17,744 nucleotides of DNA from Caldilineaceae bacterium (GTDB taxonomy: Bacteria; Chloroflexota; Anaerolineae; Caldilineales; Caldilineaceae), in the NCBI GenBank assembly GCA_026645575.1, contig JAPKMW010000156.1, forward strand, positions 1-17,744, written 5' to 3'. The notes beneath the pieces are model-generated. The model saw nothing but the letters and a program-made list of their open reading frames with translations. It was not told where the DNA came from and ran no database searches. Below, one piece after another: positions 14,132 to 17,744 of the stretch. Position numbers and translations under genes: made by a program. Numbering within the stretch: position 1 is the stretch's first letter; each line of letters opens with the position of its first letter.

Positions 14132-14162
14132 CTTTATAGGACAATCTGATGGCCCTATAAAG
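14132..14162. promoter_or_regulatory. Dyad at the transcription start (candidate operator or leader hairpin)
   Basis: CTTTATAGG (14132-14140) and CCTATAAAG (14154-14162) form a perfect 9-bp inverted repeat with a 13-nt spacer. It begins three bases after the -10 box, a typical place for repressor binding in sugar-uptake operons. It is A/T rich and would make only a modest RNA hairpin. Confidence 0.5.
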
Positions 14163-14236
14163 TGATTCCTTTCCGTCTCCCCGCGGACTGACCGTAACTC
14201 ACATTCAACTACCACCCATGAAACAAGGAGTATTGT

Positions 14237-15568
14237 ATGGCATTTTACCGCAAAGCATTATTGCGCGTCCCTGTTGTGCTGGTGATCTTGCTCGCCCTCC
14301 TCGTCTCCGCTTGTGTGGCGCCAGCGCCCGGTTCTGGCGGGCAGGCCGCCGCCACGGAAAAGCCGAAATTGACGATCTGGGCAGCAACCACCTTTACGCC
14401 CGACGCCGATACCACCCAAGATGATCAGATCAAGGCGTGGGGCGAGGCCAACGGTGTCGAAATTGACTTGGCGCGCATGTCGCAAGATGAGCGCACGCCG
14501 CGCTGGCAGACGGCCATTGAGAGCAAGCAATTCCCCGATTGTGCGGCGATTGAGCAAGCCGACCTGCCCAAATTTATTCAGGAAGGGGTGCTGGTCGAAA
14601 CCACTGAAGTGATGCAAAAGCTGAATGAACTGGAAGGCGGCTTTACCGATGGCGCCTTCCTGGCCGGTCGCACCGCCGATGGCAAACATTGGTCGGTGCC
14701 CTCGTTCAGTTCCACCGAAGTCTTCTATGTACGCAAAGACAAGCTCGAAGAAAAAGGGCTGGCGCTACCCGAAACCTGGGAAGATGTCTTAACTGTCGCC
14801 CAGGCGATCAACGACCCCGACAATCAATTCTGGGGCTGGGGCAAGCAGATGGGTACGCCCTCGTGGGACTCGGAAGTCTCCTTCACTGCTATGCTCTGGG
14901 CCTTTGGCGGCAAAACCTGGGATGAGGAAGGCAAACCGGCGATCAACTCAGATGAAACGCGCCAACTACTCGACTTCCTCAAGAGCGCCTGGGATGCCGG
15001 CGTGATCCCGCCCGACGGCCCAACCTGGGACGATGGCGGCAACAATCGCGCCTATCAGAGTGAGATTGTGGGGTTGACGCTCAACACAGGCAGCATTCTG
15101 CGTTATCTACAGACCGAAGATAAAGAACTATTGGAAAAAACGGCGGTCATCCCGATCCCTGCCGGCCCGGCTGGTCGCTTTGTCTCCGGCTACTACTATC
15201 AATGGGGGGCCTTTACCACCAGCGCCCACCCGGAACTCTGTCTGGACCTGTTCGAGCAAATCTTTGCCCCCGATCAACTGCGCCCGTTCTATGAAGCCGG
15301 CGGCGGCAACATGTTGCCCGTTTACAAAGAGATGCTCAACGACGAGATGTGGCAAGACCCAGCGCGCAAAGTGCTGGCCGATATGGTGCCCAACACCCGC
15401 CCACAAGGCTATCCCGGCTTGACCACCCCCTGGATTCTCGACGCCTGGATGGATCACACCATGGCGAAGATGCTCAACCGCGTCCTGGTCGATGGCTGGA
15501 CGAATGATGACGCCATTGCCGAGGCGGAAGCTGCGTTGCAGAAGTGGTATGACCAGTGGCAGCAGTAG
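14237..15568 (+). CDS. Lipoprotein sugar-type ABC substrate-binding protein (family 1)
   Basis: External binding protein of a CUT1-type importer, expected to bind an oligosaccharide or related polyol. The 443-residue protein has a lipoprotein signal peptide with lipobox LVSAC (22-26, lipidated Cys26) and an Ala/Pro/Gly linker. The mature fold opens KLTIWAATTF. Further markers are the typical FPDCAAIEQADLPKFIQEGV segment, a W.VP..S.TEVFYVRKD hinge strand, and the LPETWEDVLTVAQAI motif. Several exposed Trp residues in the C-terminal half suit carbohydrate stacking. Start ATG 14237 follows AAGGAG by six bases. It is the first gene of the operon, and the permeases come next after a hairpin. Substrate is not predictable here. 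Confidence 0.93.
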   Translation: MAFYRKALLRVPVVLVILLALLVSACVAPAPGSGGQAAATEKPKLTIWAATTFTPDADTTQDDQIKAWGEANGVEIDLARMSQDERTPRWQTAIESKQFPDCAAIEQADLPKFIQEGVLVETTEVMQKLNELEGGFTDGAFLAGRTADGKHWSVPSFSSTEVFYVRKDKLEEKGLALPETWEDVLTVAQAINDPDNQFWGWGKQMGTPSWDSEVSFTAMLWAFGGKTWDEEGKPAINSDETRQLLDFLKSAWDAGVIPPDGPTWDDGGNNRAYQSEIVGLTLNTGSILRYLQTEDKELLEKTAVIPIPAGPAGRFVSGYYYQWGAFTTSAHPELCLDLFEQIFAPDQLRPFYEAGGGNMLPVYKEMLNDEMWQDPARKVLADMVPNTRPQGYPGLTTPWILDAWMDHTMAKMLNRVLVDGWTNDDAIAEAEAALQKWYDQWQQ

Positions 15569-15572
15569 AGTA

Positions 15573-15643
15573 ATGAAGAGATTGAGAGATTGAGAGATGA
15601 AGAGATTGCAGTAGAAAATCTCCTAATCTCTCAATCTCTTCAT
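15573..15643. repeat. Long perfect inverted repeat of 8-bp units between binding protein and permease
   Basis: Arms 15573-15591 and 15625-15643 pair perfectly over 19 bp around a 33-nt loop. Both are built of AGAGATTG-like units; the loop contains two more (AGAGATGA, AGAGATTG). It starts 5 bp after the binding-protein stop, and the next ribosome site (AAAGGAGA, about 15650) begins shortly after the right arm. Confidence 0.85.
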
Positions 15644-15666
15644 CTCCCTAAAAGGAGATTGATCGA

Positions 15667-16605
15667 ATGGCTGTTGAAGTCGAGCGCCGCGCCATTGCCC
15701 CTGTCACCAAGTCCCGCTCCCCTCTCTGGCAGAAGTTGGGGCGGGATTTTGTGTTGGCCTATGTGTTGTTGCTGCCGTTGATCTTGATCTTGTTTTTGTT
15801 GCTGGCCTATCCGATTGGTTCGGCGATTTGGATTACGTTGCAAGACAAGACGATTGGCATGGTGGGGCGCTTTATCGGGCTGGAAAATTATCGGGAACTC
15901 CTGTTCAATGATCCCTTTTTCTGGCAGGTGGTGCGCAACGGTTTTATCTTCACCATTGGCTCGGTGCTGCTCAAGTTGCTGGTGGGCCTGATCATGGCGT
16001 TGGTGCTGAACCAACCACTCGTTTTGCGTGGTCTCTGGCGCGGGTTGCTGTTGATGCCCTGGGTCGCGCCCACGGTGGTGACGGCGCTCAGTTGGCGCTG
16101 GATCCTCGACCTGACCGGCGTTCTCAACCTAGTGCTGCGCGACCTGGGGTTGATGACCAGTTCGATTCCCTGGTTGGCGCAGTATGGCACGGCCATGTTC
16201 TCGTTGATTCTGGTCAACACCTGGCGCGGCTTTCCCTTTTTTGGCATCACCCTGCTGGCTGGAATGCAGGCGATTCCGCAAGAACTTTATGAGGCGGCGG
16301 AGATTGATGGGGCGTCAGTCTGGCAGCGCTTCCGCTATATCACCCTGCCCAGCCTGCGCACGGTGATCCTGGTGGTGACGATCCTCTCGACCATCTGGAC
16401 CTTTAATGACTTTAGCATTGTCTGGCTGCTTACCGGTGGCGGCCCCGGTCATGCAACGGATATTTTCGCCACCTATACCTACAAGCTAGGCTTTGTCACC
16501 TCGCGCCTGGGCTATGGGCAAACGGTTTCCGTGATCCTGGCGCCGGTGCTGATTGCGATTATTATGATGCTGTCCCCCTTGATGTTGCGTGGAGAATCCG
16601 AATGA
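15667..16605 (+). CDS. Sugar ABC importer permease 1 (MalF-like, BPD_transp_1)
   Basis: Inner-membrane channel subunit of the CUT1 importer. The 312-residue protein has a basic N-terminus and six predicted membrane segments starting FVLAYVLLLPLILILFLLL (28-46). The ATPase-docking EAA loop is clear: EAAEIDGASVWQRFRYITLP (209-228). The TGGGPGHATDIFATYTYKLG region (256-275) is typical of MalF/UgpA-like permeases. ATG 15667 has AAAGGAGA upstream. Its TGA overlaps the ATG of the next gene (ATGA at 16602-16605), which shows translational coupling. Confidence 0.95.
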   Translation: MAVEVERRAIAPVTKSRSPLWQKLGRDFVLAYVLLLPLILILFLLLAYPIGSAIWITLQDKTIGMVGRFIGLENYRELLFNDPFFWQVVRNGFIFTIGSVLLKLLVGLIMALVLNQPLVLRGLWRGLLLMPWVAPTVVTALSWRWILDLTGVLNLVLRDLGLMTSSIPWLAQYGTAMFSLILVNTWRGFPFFGITLLAGMQAIPQELYEAAEIDGASVWQRFRYITLPSLRTVILVVTILSTIWTFNDFSIVWLLTGGGPGHATDIFATYTYKLGFVTSRLGYGQTVSVILAPVLIAIIMMLSPLMLRGESE

Positions 16606-17453
16606 GCAGAACCAACACCAAACAACAGCAAAAAATCCTGTTGGCGATTGTCACCTATCTCACGCTGGCGGGGCTGCTCATCGGCGCGCTTTTTCCCTTT
16701 TACTGGATGGGATTGACTTCGCTGCGCAAGGGTAAGCAGGTCTATGTCAAAGAACAGGTATTGGTGCCGCGTGACCTAACCCTGGAAAACTATCAATTTG
16801 TCTTCGAGGAACGCCCGACGGCGCGCTGGTTGCGCAACAGCATCATTATGGCCTTTAGTAGCAGCGCCATTGCGGTGGTGGTCGGGGTGTTGGCCGGGTA
16901 CAGCATTGTGCGACTCAAATTTTGGGGGAATCGCACCATTGCCAAGGGGGTGCTCTTCACCTACCTGATTCCGACCTCACTGCTCTTTATCCCCATGTTT
17001 ATTCTCATGTTTAATCTACGGCTGACCAGTGGTATTTGGGGGCTGTTACTGGCCTATCTCTCTTTCAATGTGCCCTTTTGCACCTGGCTCATCCTGGGCT
17101 ACTTCCGCAGCATTCCTGAGGAATTGGAGGAGGCGGCGCGCATTGACGGTTGTACCCGTCTGGGCGTGTTGTGGCGCATTGTCTTGCCGCTGGCCGCGCC
17201 GGGAATTGTCACCGCCTTTATCTTTGGCTTTACCAATTCGTGGAATGAATTTCTCTATGCCGTCACGTTGGTCAACCGGCGCGAATTGATGACCCTGCCC
17301 ACCGGGTTGGGCAGCTACATCTTGGGTGATGTCTTCCTGTGGGGGCCGCTGATGGCGACAGCGATCATCACGGCCCTGCCGCCGGTGATTCTCTTTATTG
17401 TGGTGCAGCGCTTTATTGTGGCCGGGATGACGCTGGGGTCGGTCAAGGGGTAA
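16602..17453 (+). CDS. Sugar ABC importer permease 2 (MalG-like, BPD_transp_1)
   Basis: Second channel subunit, 283 residues, six membrane segments. It has the MalG-type start (LLIGALFPFYWMGLTSLRKG, 25-44), the periplasmic LTLENYQFVF motif (59-68), an LRNSIIMAFSSS segment, the EAA loop EEAARIDGCTRLGVLWRIVLP (first Glu at about 176), and WNEFLYAVTLV near the C-terminus. Translation is coupled to the first permease by a 4-base ATGA overlap. No ATP-binding subunit follows within the window, so the importer probably uses an ATPase encoded elsewhere, as MsiK-type systems do. No clear terminator hairpin is seen in 17454-17535. Confidence 0.95.
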   Translation: MSRTNTKQQQKILLAIVTYLTLAGLLIGALFPFYWMGLTSLRKGKQVYVKEQVLVPRDLTLENYQFVFEERPTARWLRNSIIMAFSSSAIAVVVGVLAGYSIVRLKFWGNRTIAKGVLFTYLIPTSLLFIPMFILMFNLRLTSGIWGLLLAYLSFNVPFCTWLILGYFRSIPEELEEAARIDGCTRLGVLWRIVLPLAAPGIVTAFIFGFTNSWNEFLYAVTLVNRRELMTLPTGLGSYILGDVFLWGPLMATAIITALPPVILFIVVQRFIVAGMTLGSVKG

Positions 17454-17535
17454 TTCAGTAGCGCCTGCCATCCTTTGGATCATCTCACTTTGCCTTGTGC
17501 CTGTTTGATTTCTACGCTAAATAAAACTGTTCCAA

Positions 17536-17679
17536 CTATCTTCTGCGCCGTTTGTCCGCGGCAATACGGCGGCAATACGGCGCAGAAGCCTCCACAACCA
17601 CCGGTTCGCCTGGCTCCCAATCAGTGATCAAATGCCAATCTGGACTAAGATCCCATCCGAATAACCCAAACCTTGTCAT
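17536..17679 (-). CDS. Possible small protein (47 codons), unknown
   Basis: On the minus strand ATG 17679 opens a frame of 47 codons ending TAG at 17536. The product begins MTRFGLFGWDLSPDWHLITD, continues WEPGEPVVVEAS and ends with a basic tail, DKRRRR. The mix of residues looks more like real protein than random translation, and an AGG lies about 12 bases upstream. I know no homologue. It could also be a degraded fragment of a longer gene. The start codon and its putative ribosome site lie within a perfect hairpin. Confidence 0.35.
   Translation of the reverse strand: MTRFGLFGWDLSPDWHLITDWEPGEPVVVEASAPYCRRIAADKRRRR
17541..17587. repeat. Inverted repeat enclosing an 11-bp tandem duplication
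   Basis: TTCTGCGCCGT (17541-17551) and ACGGCGCAGAA (17577-17587) are a perfect 11-bp inverted repeat. Between them GCGGCAATACG occurs twice in tandem (17558-17568, 17569-17579), slightly overlapping the right arm. It lies over the 3' end of the possible 47-codon ORF. Confidence 0.7.
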
Positions 17680-17702
17680 CGGGGGAAACCTCGATGACAA
17701 GG
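17671..17702. repeat. Hairpin over the start of the 47-codon ORF
   Basis: CCTTGTCATCG (17671-17681) and CGATGACAAGG (17692-17702) form a perfect 11-bp stem with a 10-nt loop. In minus-strand RNA the ORF start codon is in the 3' arm and AGG is at the start of the loop. A further weak dyad CCCCTT/AAGGGG lies at 17713-17730. Confidence 0.65.
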
Positions 17703-17744
17703 AAACGAAAGACCCCTTAGGAAAAAGGGGATGATAAACTAGGC

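Noticed and set aside
17552..17734. 60-codon plus-strand ORF at the right edge
   Set aside because: It lies across several hairpins in low-complexity sequence with poor ribosome site; the minus-strand frame there looks more protein-like.

Overview
The window looks like a chromosomal segment from a Chloroflexota bacterium (Anaerolineae/Caldilineae/Ardenticatenia-like). The reasons are a RecA of bacterial length, secreted lipoproteins whose signal peptides end in SAC/AAC followed by Ala/Pro/Gly linkers, paired ABC importers, and unusual hairpin-rich gaps. This lineage call is inference; no rRNA or tRNA gene is visible.

Region 1 (1-2.8 kb, minus strand) is a disrupted locus. An IS3-family element (about 286-1657, orfA/orfB with an A-run frameshift site) sits directly after the phosphoacceptor-histidine box of a GAF-domain sensor kinase, which has lost its ATPase domain. 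The DNA on the other side (1-279) encodes an open but unrelated protein fragment, so the IS probably marks a deletion or rearrangement rather than a simple insertion.

Region 2 (2.8-5.8 kb) is core genome. It holds recA (minus) with an intrinsic terminator and a promoter covered by three 13-bp-phased repeats. A divergent small helical protein of unknown function has its -10 box inside a large dyad. A lipid acyltransferase (minus) shares a bidirectional terminator with that protein.

Region 3 (5.8-13.1 kb, plus strand) is one functional cluster. It starts with a stand-alone protein resembling the allophanate hydrolase C-terminal domain, followed by a complete BMP/nucleoside-type ABC importer (double ATPase, two permeases, lipoprotein binding protein). 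A biuret-hydrolase-like cysteine hydrolase and a GGCT-PNPOx fusion protein follow. I read it as an uptake and breakdown system for a ureido- or nucleobase-like nitrogen compound; the substrate is unknown.

Region 4 (13.1-17.5 kb) contains a secreted protein of unknown function (minus), then a carbohydrate-type (CUT1) ABC importer: lipoprotein binding protein plus two permeases, with no ATPase in the window. A 47-codon ORF lies on the minus strand at the right edge.

A theme runs through the window. Five gaps hold long perfect inverted repeats (19-30 bp stems). At least three are built from 7- or 8-bp units, and each has a different sequence. They sit between genes of the same operon and between transcription units.
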